A stretch of DNA of 64,000 bases from Alopecurus myosuroides (GCA_028641055.1 CM054062.1:141154682-141218681); one strand, 5' to 3'; shown: positions 11,494 to 23,027, counted from the first letter of the stretch. The notes: a model not told the origin generated them from the sequence alone. Translations and numbers: made by a program.

Positions 11494-11995
11494 AGGGTGG
11501 CTTCCCGCAGGACATAGCCATTGCGTGTGACTCGTCGCAGCTCCAATGGCTGCGGCAAACGTCCAGCCTCTCCTGTGCCAAACATGCTCAACAACTTGTC
11601 GACCAAATTCCAGACGCAAAAGATCAAGTTTTCTCTTGTCCCATATTCTTTATTGAATCAAATTTAGGATGGTAATTTAATTGTGATGTATGTTTAGGAT
11701 CAATTCCAAACCCAAAAACAGGGAGCGAGAACGTCTGCATCCTCAGTCACGGAGGCTGAGGATGGCTTCCCGCGGGAGGAGTCCCCGGACAATGTGTGCT
11801 ACTCGTTGCAGCTCCAACGGTCTTGGCCAACGTCAGGAATCTGCGGCGCTAAACATGCCCACCAACTTTTCGACCTAATTCCGGACACAGATGATCAATT
11901 TTTTTTCCTTGTCCCATATGCATTATCGAATCAATTTTAGGATGCCAGTTTAATCGTGATCTGTGTTTAGGATCAATTCGGGACCCAAAAGCAGG
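11494..11995. repeat. Tandem duplication, ~264-bp unit, two copies
   Basis: Units start near 11494 and 11758. Both contain 'GGCTTCCCGC', 'TCGTTGCAGCTCCAA'-like sequence, an AACATGC block and end in 'GGATCAATTC...CCCAAAA'. Identity is about 80% by eye. No long reading frame is shared, so it is treated as non-coding. The rest, up to the nucleoredoxin 3' end near 12260, shows nothing further. Confidence 0.7.
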
Positions 11996-12284
11996 TGCAA
12001 ATGGAAAGAAGAAAATTGTAGTCAATCCACGAAGATGAGTTGTAATGCATGCAATGCAAAAAGTTGTGAGGCAGGAAAAAGGCAACGCAATGCCCTAACA
12101 AAAAGGTGGGAGGCAGGAAAAATGCAATGCAAGATATTGTATAAACAGCCATAACCACAATCTCTGCTTAGCAACTGAAAATACTGAGACGCATCAAACC
12201 ATTTCATTCAACACTCTGAAATCATGCTTGGACGGTTTTGCGCAGGAATGTCACTACCTCCAAGCAAAACAATCGGATGCAAGA

Positions 12285-12290
12285 TTTATT
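12285..12290 (-). terminator. Putative poly(A) signal of the nucleoredoxin gene
   Basis: AATAAA on the minus strand 46 bases after the stop codon at 12336. Plant poly(A) signals are loose, so this is only a candidate. Confidence 0.4.
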
Positions 12291-12335
12291 CCACCACACA
12301 TTTCAGATTAGCTTCAGCTGGCAGGGAAAAACAAC

Positions 12336-13004
12336 TCAGGCCTTTCTGCAGACGTCTCCTTCACAAACGTAACCAGCTGGGGCAGCCTCAGCAGCATCCT
12401 GCCCCTTCTCTTCCTCGCCCTTCTTTATCTCTCCCAGCGCACACGAAGTGTGCAGATCGAAGTCGCATTCTGCGCAGTTGTAGGACCAAGAGGTGCCCAT
12501 CTCGCCGCATCCGTCACAGCCGTATGGCCTGGGACGGCGCGTCAGTGTAAGCTCATGCTCGTGCAGCTCATGCATCAGCTTCTCAGGCCACCCTTTTGCC
12601 ATCTCATCGATCTTCTTCTCCAGCTCTTGAATCCTCTCCTCGGTGAACGGAAATGCGTCAGCACCGTGGACCGCTATTGGACCTTTGGCATCTGTGTTGA
12701 CCGTCTTCCCAGTGGGACCAATGGCGACAAGAGAAGGGATACCACGGATTTTGAACATCTTTGACAAGTATGCCTTCCTTTCATCCCCCAAGGGAAGGGC
12801 GAGCCATGGCATGCCAGAGAAGAAGCCATCGAAGGAGCTCTGGTCCCTGTCGCTGGAGACGAAGACGATCTCAAAATCACTGTTCTTCTCCTTAATCTTG
12901 TTGTATACATCCACAAGTGTCGGCAGGAAGGCTCTGCATGGTCCACACCATGCAGCTGAAAAGTAAAGGAGGACAGTCTTCCCAGCAAGTTCTGATACAG
13001 GAAC
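12336..13004 (-). CDS. NRX1: Nucleoredoxin exon 4
   Basis: 222 codons plus stop after CGTCAG. Thioredoxin domain 3 with WCGPC, then the DC1-like cysteine/histidine module and an acidic tail ending CEGDVCRKA. Confidence 0.93.
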   Translation of the reverse strand, partial: VPVSELAGKTVLLYFSAAWCGPCRAFLPTLVDVYNKIKEKNSDFEIVFVSSDRDQSSFDGFFSGMPWLALPLGDERKAYLSKMFKIRGIPSLVAIGPTGKTVNTDAKGPIAVHGADAFPFTEERIQELEKKIDEMAKGWPEKLMHELHEHELTLTRRPRPYGCDGCGEMGTSWSYNCAECDFDLHTSCALGEIKKGEEEKGQDAAEAAPAGYVCEGDVCRKA

Positions 13005-13080
13005 CTGACGAAATACAGTACAAAGTATATTTCAATCTTCTGATACTCATCACAAACTTAGATGACACATCACAAGTGCA

Positions 13081-13126
<46 letters not shown>

Positions 13127-15961
13127 TAACATCGGCCAGCTAAACATGCAGTATAACTGTAAGAACAAGTGAAATAATTACCATATGCTCAATGCCAGTA
13201 TAAATGGCTCTCTATCAGCAGCGTAAATTGGAAAAGGCTGAACAAGAGTTCACATCTCATTTTCCTTTGTTCCTGGGTCCTAACAAGATTTTCCATTCTA
13301 ATTCGTGCATATAGTTCCTATGCTTAGCCCTTCAAATTCGTTTTTTTGTATGTTTACCTAGCACACATGTTATGGCATTCTTTCATCTAAGCACATCTAT
13401 GATTGTTTTTCCATTTTTTTTTGGGACAAACTGAGATGAACAAACTAGAAAGGGCTGTGAGAGAAACTATTTGCAAGAATCTGTACTTAAGTGAGTATAG
13501 TACTAACTAGAGAATGTAGGATCTTTGTGAACATGATAAGCTATCTAAATCTCCACCTAATATGTTTTGCAGCTCGTAACATAAATAAGATTCCAAGGAA
13601 AATAGAAAGAAGAAAAATGTTCATCACAAATTCAACTTACAAAAATTCGGATATTTCTGCCCTTTAATGTTATGCTATGTCAACATTTAGATCGACATGG
13701 TTAATCTACTCCGATGCTATCTTCTAAGATACCAAGCATAATTTGCTGCATCTTACTTCGAACAGTAACAGGCCTGATCCATTCTTGCCAACCAAAAGAG
13801 AGTCTAATCTATGAAATCAACCATACATAAGACATACCTTTGCTCCATCTTTCCCAATGACGAAGTCTAAATTACCAGTGACCAGAAGGGACTCCAACGT
13901 TTGTGATGCTGCTTTAGCTTTTGCTTGCTCAGTGAGAATTGCCAGCTTCTCTGCATTGAAGGGGAACCCCTTCCATGCATCCATACCATGCTCGTCAATT
14001 ATGTCCGCAATGTTGCTGTTTAGTGTCTTCCCATCAGGACCAATCAGCACAAGTGTAGGAAGATCACTAAGCTCAAAGTAACTGACCAGCTTCTGACACT
14101 TCTTGTCGCCCTGAGGAATGGCGAGCCAAGGCATGCTAGAGAAACTCTCATTGAATGATGCCTCATCACTGTCCAGTGATACAGCTACAACTTCAAACTT
14201 CTCCCCCGATTCTTTGAGCTTCCCATATATCTTGGCGAGCACTGTGGTAAATTCCTCAATTGGACCATATCCACTCACTACAAAGCACAAACCAACATAT
14301 TTCCCCTCAAGATCAGAGATGGGTACCTGGGTACAAGCCATGTCAACATAGCAGATAAGAATGTCTGGACCTGTAAAATCGTGAATAGATGATAAAGAAC
14401 TGTGGTCGTTCAGTTACCTTGTTCCCATTGTTTGAAATTAAGTAGTTGCGATCCGGTGTACCAAGCACACTATGAATAGTTTGATTATCCTTAGCTGCCT
14501 TTTCTTGTTCTTTCAGTTCACTGATCCTCTCGGGTGTAAAAGGATAGGCTTCTATGCCATGTTCACTCACAATCTCGACTCCGTCTCCAGTAAGAACTTC
14601 ACCAGTTTTTGCATCAAGAATAACAAGGTGTGGAATGCCGCTGACCTCAAACCGCTCATCAAGGCCTTTACGGCCTTCAGAGTCAGAAAAAGGGACTGCC
14701 AGCCATGGCATCTTTGCAAAATAGGCATTGAATGCTTCCTCATCCCGATCGCCTGAAACAAATACCACCTCAAAGCTCTTGCCATGTGAGGCAAGTTCTT
14801 TGTAAGCTTCAATAAGCTTTGGCGTGAACCTCCTGCATGGCGGGCACCATGAGGCAGAGAAGTAGAGGGCCACAGTGCCTCCCTCGATGCTGTTGATCTT
14901 CACCTGAAGGATGACAAAAGGGAACAGGTGCAAAGCAGTTCAGGTTCAGCTTTTACAGTCTAGTCCGTAAAAACAAGTTGGTTGCACATGTTTTCATTCG
15001 AATCATGTGCTGTCGCTGTTCTCTGCTCTTGTTCACAGAAATTTATAGAATCTGATGCACACTCTGTAATGATTTAACTTCTAATATGCATGAACAAGGT
15101 ACATTGGAGTTATGACGACGAGATTTCTAACATCATTAGCAGCACAAGAAAAGATTGAGCTATATTATTCCTGGAAGACATATCATTACTTATACACTAA
15201 GCTTCTATCCATACAAGAAACTTTTACATCCCAAATATAAGGTGTATTTTGTTTCGCTAAGAAAAAGCTTTCACCAGAAATTGCTTTGTAAATATGTGGT
15301 TTATTTGACACAAAATTGATTCCATTATACTTGTATTAAAAATTACCTACTTATGATTGTGATTCCGCATCACCTAAACCACATACACATATTTATCTGG
15401 CAATTGTTGGTCAAAGCATTGCCTTAAGAATCATATATGCCTTATATTTTGGGACAGATAGAGAATTAATGAATTTTGTAGTCTGGATTGAAATTAAAAA
15501 AAAATACAGAGACGAGTTCTAAATAGTGTAGCAATTTCGTTCAAGTTAGAAGCCTATCATACACCACCGACTGACAGATATCAGCACAGATATAATCAAT
15601 TGAGCTTGATCAAGCCAAATCGTGACTCTACATCTACCAGTATGACAGTATCCTTCGTGAGAAAAGAGACAGCCATCGCATCTTATTTGCGCTAACTGTT
15701 GATAAATACAGCTCGAACTCTGGATTCGCCAATTCAAACGAATAAACAAGAGAGATGCCGCACAAGCGCAGACGCCGCGAGACAAGGCTAGCATCGAGCC
15801 AAAGAGAAGGGACTAATCGCGAAATCGTAGAGGCATATGGTGGGGGGGAAAGAGGGAGGATAGGGGCTCACCTGCTCGCCGGAGTTGCGGATGAGATAAT
15901 CCCTCTCGCCGGCGGAGAGGATGGTCGCGATGCCGCTGCCGGCGGTGGGTGACGCCGCCAT
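12336..15961 (-). CDS. NRX1: Nucleoredoxin 1-type protein, four exons, 577 aa
   Basis: Thioredoxin-fold oxidoreductase that reduces disulfides in target proteins; in plants it acts in cytosol and nucleus and is known to protect H2O2-scavenging enzymes such as catalase (family knowledge). Exons: 15872-15961, 14418-14903, 13838-14326, 12336-13004; all introns GT-AG and phase 0. The predicted 577 aa is close to the usual plant NRX1 length. It has three thioredoxin-like domains: domain 1 with WCPPC (Cys50, Cys53), domain 2 without a CXXC pair ([11 protein letters not shown] at about 208-218), and domain 3 with WCGPC (Cys375, Cys378). Each keeps the Ile/Leu-Pro turn (GIP, DLP, GIP). A C-terminal DC1-like zinc module has Cys518, Cys521, Cys532, Cys535, His539, Cys543. 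The start MAASPTAGS is the first ATG in the only exon that splices in frame. It is the only intact host gene in the window, and neither signal peptide nor membrane segment is seen. Confidence 0.93.
13082..13124. repeat. T10-G33 homopolymer tract in nucleoredoxin intron 3
   Basis: Ten T then 33 G on the plus strand (A/C on the gene strand: C33A10), about 80 bp upstream of the exon 4 acceptor. Very long G runs are often mis-sized in sequencing and assembly. Confidence 0.9.
13838..14326 (-). CDS. NRX1: Nucleoredoxin exon 3
   Basis: 163 codons after ACCCAG. Thioredoxin-like domain 2, which lacks the redox cysteines, ending in the lead-in [10 protein letters not shown] before GTATGT. Confidence 0.93.
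14418..14903 (-). CDS. NRX1: Nucleoredoxin exon 2
   Basis: 162 codons after TTTCAG. Thioredoxin domain 1 with WCPPC, ending in the lead-in [11 protein letters not shown] before GTAACT. Confidence 0.93.
15226..15460. mobile_element. MITE, Stowaway-like, in nucleoredoxin intron 1
   Basis: The ends are imperfect inverted repeats: CATCCCAAATATAAGGTGTA on the left and, read on the other strand, CTGTCCCAAAATATAAGGCA on the right. The body is AT-rich and about 235 bp. This fits small Stowaway/mariner-type non-autonomous elements common in grass introns. TA target duplication is not cleanly resolved. Confidence 0.65.
15872..15961 (-). CDS. NRX1: Nucleoredoxin exon 1
   Basis: 30 codons from ATG (15961) to GAGCAG, then GTGAGC. 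Encodes the lead-in [10 protein letters not shown] before thioredoxin domain 1. Confidence 0.9.
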
Positions 15962-16107
15962 CCGGTGCCTTCGCTGGAGGGAAGCGGGAGGAGAGCAGTG
16001 GAGTAGAAGTGGGCGGGCGGAGACGGAGCGGGTCAAGGTCGTGACTATTCCCGTTTTGGTTTGGAAGAGAGGTTTGGGTGGGAGAAGGTTGGGGTTACCA
16101 ATCCGGT

Positions 16108-16115
16108 TTATATAG
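16108..16115 (-). promoter_or_regulatory. Nucleoredoxin TATA box
   Basis: Minus strand GCTATATAAACC, about 150 bp upstream of the ATG at 15961, giving a 5'UTR of roughly 115-120 nt. The 5' flank is GC-rich near the gene. Confidence 0.65.
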
Positions 16116-16249
16116 CGACGCAGCTGACGGCGGTGGTCTCCGTTTACTTGGCGTCAATGCCCCCGGATGCCAAGTGCGGATGCTTCCTTCGCCTTGAAGG
16201 ATGGAGGACAGCGCACGGTTTATCCGGCCAATAATTATGCCGAATCTAT

Positions 16250-16398
16250 TACTCTCTAATTAATTGGTATAGATTTGTTACTCTCTAATTAATTGGTATA
16301 GATTTGTTAAAATATTTATATATCTAGACGTATTTTAGTATATATATACATCTATATTTTGACAAATTAAAGACGATTAATTCGAGAGGAAGGGAGTA
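16250..16398. mobile_element. MITE, Stowaway-like, upstream of nucleoredoxin
   Basis: The right end reads AGGAAGGGAGTA and the interior has 'CTAGACGTATTTTAGTATATA' followed by 'ACATCTATATTTTGACAAATTAA', the typical layout of grass Stowaway elements. The left end carries a perfect 29-bp tandem duplication (16250-16278 and 16279-16307). It starts and ends at TA. Confidence 0.65.
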
Positions 16399-16943
16399 TA
16401 AAAGTTCACAATAAGTACAAACAATGTCAAACATAACAAAAATTACATCGAATTTCCTACAGCATCTAACCACCACTACATCCGCTAGAACGAGCCGCCG
16501 ACGTGCTGTTGTCGTTGTTCCCTACTAGAGATTGCCTCAAGCCATGAAGTTTTTGTTCACGTGCCCTAAGTATTAGCATCCTAGAGCCTAAGTTGTCGTC
16601 ATTAAACTCTTAAATTGATCTGAATTTGGCACCAAACTAGTAACACAAGATACGCCACTTTATAGGAGCAGCAACCATCGAGATCATAGGCGATGAGACA
16701 CACGAGAAGGCTAATATGCGTATATTTTTGTTTTGTTTGATTCCATCATAGGAAAATATAGGTTTCTTTAAAATGGATAAGGTTTCCTACCCAAAATCGA
16801 ATGCAAATGAATATCGCGAAAACATTTCTATGTATTGCAATCCTATGAACAAAAAACCCAGACAGAAAAAAAAAGAATTGGAATCCTATGAATTTCTTTA
16901 GAAATCACTAACAAATAAGCTTCAAAAAGGAGGAGAGCGGTTT
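16399..16943. other. Unassigned intergenic sequence
   Basis: AT-rich with short GC-richer patches. No long frame, RNA gene or terminal repeat was seen. Confidence 0.4.
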
Positions 16944-17326
16944 TGCCTCCCGAGCTCACATGGTCCTTCTTTAGCACGAAAAATTGAAACAAAAATAGAA
17001 AAACACTTCAAAAAATTCTTTTAAAAAAGAGACAATCGTATACAAGTGTTAACGTAGGTGTAAAAATTTGTAAAGAAATGACATTTGTTGCACTCTGTGT
17101 AAAGAAAGACAAAATCAGTGCTTTAAAAAGACATTTTTAAATCTCATGTTGGCCACTGATTTTGTTTTTTTTTCACATGGAGCACCACAAATATGATTTC
17201 TTGACAAAATTTTACACGTATGTAAAAACATGTATATGTTCGTCTTTCTTCAGAATTTTTTGAAGTTTTTTCTACTTTTTTTTTCAAATTTAGTACTCTA
17301 GCAGAAACATGTGAGCTCGGGAGCCA
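16944..17326. mobile_element. Fold-back (inverted-repeat) element, 383 bp
   Basis: GCCTCCCGAGCTCACATG at 16945-16962 pairs with CATGTGAGCTCGGGAGCC at 17308-17325 (one mismatch). The arms continue inward: ACTTCAAAAAATTCT near 17010 pairs with AGAATTTTTTGAAG near 17255, and CAAAATCAGTG pairs with CACTGATTTTG near the centre. The whole unit is an imperfect hairpin. No clear target duplication and no coding capacity, so the superfamily is unknown. Confidence 0.7.
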
Positions 17327-18794
17327 TCTTGAATTTCTGCCAAAAAAGTAGAAACAGAAAACACACAGAATTGCACTGTAGGGTTTCCCTTCTTTGTGAT
17401 TTTGGTGTGTTTTATTACATCATATGAACCAAAGTTTCTTTGGTTTGAGTGCATGTTAAGTTTATTATGGAATGCAATATAAAGCAACCCTTAGGGGGGA
17501 ATCATGTAGGAGTCAATCCAATAATCTTACTGGTGTAGGAAAAATCTTAAAGATTTTAATCCTCTTATATTTATATGGATTCTAAGGCTCTATGCATACA
17601 TAGTTAGCATAATATTTGGTATTTTAATAGTATAAAATAACTAAATAAAAATAAAAATAAAAATAAATAAGAACTAGAAGTGGAACTAAGAAAAAGTGAA
17701 AGCATGATTAAAACTTAGTGCTACGCTCCCACAACAACGTCAAAAAACACTTGATAACCTCCAAGTGCATGGGATAGTTGTAGCACACTTTGTGTGAAAG
17801 TATAATGTCAAACCGAAGGAGTAGTAGGTAAGACTTGTATCCTATCAAGTTATATATGACACTTATATAACCTTCTTTTCATTTTAACGAAATAGATTAA
17901 AACACCAAGTAAAAAAATTGATCAAGTGAATTAAAAATAGCACATAAAGATGAGTTTGCAAGTATGACAGAGAAGGATCAGGGTCCATGTGCTCACTTGA
18001 TCTACCTCTCCAATGAACATGGTGGCATAAAATAAAGCACAAACATAAGTAATGAATCGTTCAAATGCAAACAACATGATAGAAAGTAAAACATTTATGT
18101 GAGAATCACGTTCTAATATTGAGATGATTTGGTATTCTCATTCGCCAATACTCCCAAACCGAGTGGGTCGTTCGCACACTTAGAATTATGTACATGACAA
18201 AGTATTGCCCAAGATTTCATGACATGATGTAGATGCGTTGAAAAATCCACTCTTCATGTCGATGAGAAGATAGCTTTTATCCCTAGTGGGATGTATACAA
18301 GCACTGCATTTACTATTTATGTCACTTAGCTAATAATACTAAAAATCTCTCCTAATGTTCCACCCGCAAGGGATTAACACACATTAATTGCATAGAATAT
18401 TATAAAACTAGGGCGAAGCCAAATCTAGGTGTAGAGATATCCATGCAAAATTAAAGCCTATCAGTTGATCATAATATCATATACATGAGAAATTTAGGGA
18501 ATTATTAGGACACAAGTGGCCAACCGGTGCCTTAAGTTTTGAGATCCCCGTGTTCCCCTATGTCATGCATCCAAGAACTGGGATATGGTTGCGGTCATGT
18601 TTGATATGCCTATATCCTGTAAAAAAATCTATAGTGCAGTCCTATCGTATATGCAAATTAGAACGGGAGTAACAATATGGGTTTACAAATATCTCAGCAT
18701 ATAACATGACAACAATTGCATAGGATAAATCATCCCATAAAGAAGAATACATCATCATAAATACAAGTATTCGACTCTAATCATGTAGGGAAGC
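17327..18794. other. Unassigned AT-rich intergenic sequence with SSR
   Basis: No coding region seen. It includes an (AAAAT)n microsatellite at about 17641-17671. It borders the Athila-like LTR that starts at 18795; the five bases before it are GAAGC. Confidence 0.5.
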
Positions 18795-20417
18795 TGATGT
18801 GCGTAAACGTACGCTCGTTGGAGATCCCAAGAGGAAGCTATGAAGAGCAGAACAGCAAGTTTTTCCTCGGAAAGAAACCAAGGTTTAATCAACTAGTAGG
18901 AGAAAGAAATCACTTCTAAAGGTTGTTGGCAGCTGATGTTGGTAGGACGCACTACTAGGCTTAGCAGCAACGTGAAATCTACACACAACACAGCCAAGAT
19001 ACTTTGCCCCAACAAAACAGTGAGGTTGTCAATCTCATCGGTTTTGCTGAAAACAAAGGATTAGACGTATAGTATGGAAAATGGTATTTGTTAGCAGTGA
19101 AAGAAAAGAAAACAATGATTGCAGTAAAAAAGAACAGTGCTTGCAGTAGGTTGTCTTATCGGTGTAAAAGAATGGACCGGGATCCACAGTTCACTAGTGG
19201 TGTCTCTCCATAAAAGATAGATAACATGCTGGGTAAACAAATTACAGCTGGGCAATTGAAAGAAATAAAGGCTACACCGTAGTGCATATGCAAGACATGA
19301 TGATTGCTATGAGATTCATGCGAGCATTATAAAATAATACATAGACCGTAATCTAGCTGCATCTATGACTAATAATCCACCCTCACAACGTAATCCAGGC
19401 AGACTTTGGGTATTAAGTTGCAAGCAAAAGATTACTGCATTAAGTAAAGTGCCTAATGTAAAAAATAGAATTTATCCTTAGACAAAGCATTGTTGTTTTC
19501 TCCCTAATGGTAACAGCACATCCCCCATCCATCACGTTTCTGTCACTCGAGCACAGATGAAAGGGAGGCATGAACCCACTATCGAGCATATATACTCCCT
19601 CTTGGAGTTGCAAGCATCAACTTGGCTAGAGCATATACTAGTAACGGAGATCATGCAAGATCATAAATAACATAAACATGATAGATTGATAATCAACTTG
19701 ACATAGCATTCAATATTCATCGGATCCCAGCAAACACAACATGTAGCATTACAGATAGATGGTCTTGATCATGTTAGGCAACTCACAAGATCTAAACATG
19801 GTGGCATAAAGAGGAGAAGACAACCATTTATCTACTACTATGGACCCGTAGTCCAAGGATGAACTACTCAAGCATCACTCAGGAGGCAGGCATGGTGATG
19901 TAGAGCCCTCCGGTGATGATTTCCCCTCCCGGCAGGGTGCCGGGGAGAGCTTCAGAACCCTTCCAAACTAGGGTTGACGATGACGGTGCCTACGGAACTT
20001 TTCATGGATGGAGTCTCAAGTATTTAGGGTTTTCCCAAGAAGGAGTACAAATAGGTGAAAGGGCGCTGCCGGTGGGTGGCCAGGGGGCCCACACCACCTG
20101 GTGGCGCGACCAAGGGGGTCGCGCCGCCCTATGGTGTGGCCACCCTGTGGCCCCCCTCCGGGTCTCCTCCGGACTGCGTGTACGTGACAGAAAAATAGGA
20201 CCCTGGGATTTTGTTTCGTACAATTCCGATAATATTTCCAGAACAACTTTTCTGAAAACAAAAACAGCAGAAAACAGGAACTAGCGCTATGGCATCTTGT
20301 TAATAGGTTAGTCCGAGGAAATCCATAATATGATATAAAGTGTATAGAAAACATGTAGCAAATGTCATGAAAACAACATGGAACATTAGAAATTATAGAT
20401 ACGTTTGAGACGTATCA
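18795..20417 (-). repeat. 3' LTR of element C
   Basis: Minus strand TGATACGTCTCAAACG at 20417 to ...ACGCACATCA at 18795, 1,623 bp. It is preceded on the minus strand by AACTTGGGGATGCT, a plausible polypurine tract. Same family as the LTR at 48562-50119. Confidence 0.8.
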
Positions 20418-21117
20418 AGCATCCCCAAGTTTAGTTTACTCGTCCCGAGAAGGTAAAACGATAAAAACAAAATAGTTTCTGAGGTGACATGCTACCAGCA
20501 TAATCTTGATCATCAAATTTGTAAAAGCATTTGTATGCTGAGATCATAGTACTCTAAACATAGGCATGATAGATATAATTCTAACAATGATACTTAGCAA
20601 CCATGTTTCAACATGAAAAGTAACACAAACAAAATATCATGAATAATAATGCACTTGAAAGTTATATATGTTTGTTTCGAGCATAAAGACAACATAACAA
20701 AGTGGTATTCCGCTTGTCCTTAAAGTGAGAGCAAAACATAAATTCCAGGACATCTTCAAAGTTTAAGTGGTGACTAGAAACAAGTAATAACATATCATTA
20801 ATCAATCAATAATAAATCTTGGGACTGATGCACATTATACTCAGAATGACAACTATGCTCTCTTAATTGTGCATAAAGTTAGAAGATGAAGACTCAACAT
20901 GAAAGTAAAAGAAAGGCCCTTCGCAGAGGGAAGCAGGGATTAACTCATGTGCTAGAGCTTTTTATTTTATTAAAACAGAGGTATTCAAAACAATTTTGAG
21001 AGATGTGTATGTTTATGTTAACGAATAACAATACAGTGCGTCACAAGTTAACTAGACTTTACAAGAGCGGCTCCCATTGAAGGACGTTCTTTCTACTAGG
21101 GGTTAGTAGATCATCCT
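20418..21117 (-). mobile_element. 3' non-coding internal region of element C, distal part
   Basis: Colinear with 50120-50930 of element D and continuing at 44266 after the insertion. No reading frames of note. The junction with the Tat-like element lies at 21117 (ATCCT duplicate 21113-21117). Confidence 0.75.
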
Positions 21118-21711
21118 TGTTGGGGGGATACTAACCCGATAGGCCCACAGGAAAGGATAAAGACCTGGCTGGAGCAAGTTTGGGTGAAGACCTTGTAAAG
21201 TGATGATGGGCCAGGTCTCGTCGACGGGCCAGCGACTGTGTTGGTAACCCAGCTCAAGGGAAGGAAGTTCTAGAAGACCCGAGAGGCGGTGTAAACCGTG
21301 GAGTCCAAGACTTGGGGGTTACAAACAGTAGTTTAGGGTTACAAGAGGACTCCGAGTAGGACTCTAGCCGTATCTTGTAAGGAAAGCCAGGAAACCGGGT
21401 GTTATATAAACCGGTTCTCCTGGCATAGATCTGGGAGACTAAGAGATTTCGAGTACAAACCCTAGATTCAAGATACACGAGAGCTAGTATTTTGTAACCC
21501 TAGATTTGGAGTCTCAACGACATTCAACCCGAACCTCTAGATCGATAGTTAATAAGATCCCAGCTGGAAGTAAGCTATTATCTCCAATGGAGAGGCTGAA
21601 CCAGGATAATCCTTGTGTCCAATTCGAGCTAAACCCTCTCCCAAACACCAGAGTCGATTCGCCCCAAACTAAGTTACCTATGGTAACGTGTGCCGTGACT
21701 ATCCCGCGACA
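21118..21711 (+). repeat. 5' LTR of element H
   Basis: 594 bp, TGTTGGGGGGATACT to ATCCCGCGACA. TATATAAA at 21403-21410 is the likely promoter TATA box. Confidence 0.92.
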
Positions 21712-21713
21712 GT

Positions 21714-21731
21714 TGGCGCCCACCGTGGGGC
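21714..21731 (+). other. Primer binding site, tRNA-Lys type (element H)
   Basis: TGGCGCCCACCGTGGGGC, two bases after the LTR. It is the exact complement of the 3' end of plant tRNA-Lys(CUU) as I recall it. Confidence 0.85.
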
Positions 21732-21775
21732 CTACGTCCAAAGGTGTTTATATCACGGGAGAAGCTCTGTAAATC

Positions 21776-23027
21776 ATGAAGAACCTTGTTGTCGGCGAGA
21801 TCGTCACCAACCCCGAAGGAGAGAAGATCGTCGACGATTCTGGCTGGGGGCCAGAGTCAGACTTGCTGGAAACCGGATCTCCCGTCATGATCGGCCGCAT
21901 CAACGTCTTCGTGGGTATGGTACGTACGTAGGGTTTGATTTCTGACAATAATGAATATGATTCTGTGTCAGGGGCCTCCACTTCCGTTCAGTCGGATGGT
22001 GAAGAGTCGATAGGACGGCAGAACCGGAGGAAGCGCCCACTGCGAAGAGGGAACAGCCGGAGGAGCCGGCATGGACCCCGCGTGGCCGGGTTAATGAAGA
22101 TGTCGATACCGAATCTATCCTGCATCTGCTCGAAGATCGGTATGAGGAGGATAGCTGCGAGGAAGAAGAATATGAATCTTCACCAGGCATTGCGCGCCGA
22201 GTCGCGGTCTACACAGCCCCTGCGATAAATCTAAACCAGGGTGATGTGACCTTAGCCGCGGCTGGTGCGGCGCAAGCACTGGCACAACAATAGACGCCGG
22301 TTAATGGAGACTCGGCCGGAGCCCGGGTCGATGGCGAGCAAACATCCGTCACCAGCGAAACAGGCGAAACTGCTCATCAGAGGAACATGTTCGGATTCAG
22401 GACGGACAGAACAGCCGGTGCGGGAACATCACACCCACCAAATCCGTCTCTATTCAGCAACAACCTGATCTTGGATCCCACAGTGTTAGCTACGGTGATA
22501 ACCTGGAGAACGCAACGGCCCGGGCCAGAGACCTGGATGTAGCCCGCCGAGCGCTGGAACAGCAAAGGAGAGATGTAGAGGCCGAGAAATTACAGATGGC
22601 CGCGCGTCAGCGTCAGTTGGATGAGTTAGAGGACCATATACAGGCACAAACGACTAGAGTATATAATCAGAGGCATCAGACGAGACTGCTAGCAACAGGC
22701 GGAGACCTACAGCCGGCCGCATTGTTTGTCACACCTCAAGACCAGCCAATCCCGATTTTGAACCAAGGAACCTGGTATACAGAAGCGACGCTTGGAGGAC
22801 AACCGGCGAACGTACCGACCGGGTCACATGTGCTACCCGTCGGGGTGCCTGGGGGCAACACTGTGCAGCCACCACCATCACGATTCCATACCCCACCGGG
22901 TCACTTCAATAACCCTATGGACAATGTGTACGCGCAACTTTAGCGCTCGACCGTATTCCACTGGGAGAATCACCTCAAGCGATAGAGACCCGGCGGGTTA
23001 TAGAGATGTTAGGCACTGCGGTGGCTC
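21776..23027 (+). pseudogene. gag 5' part of element H (broken by stops and by nested insertion)
   Basis: Starts MKNLVVGEIV at 21776, matching the start MENLVIGEIY of the inner element. Stop codons and frameshifts follow (for example at about 21930 and after 'SVQSDGEESIG'). The frame is cut at 23027 by the nested element; the target GGCTC lies inside the codons for VAQQA, and the gag resumes at 33009. Non-functional. Confidence 0.8.

Noticed and set aside
12450..12966. Plus-strand frames opposite nucleoredoxin exon 4
   Set aside because: Shadows of the real gene on the other strand, with no domain.
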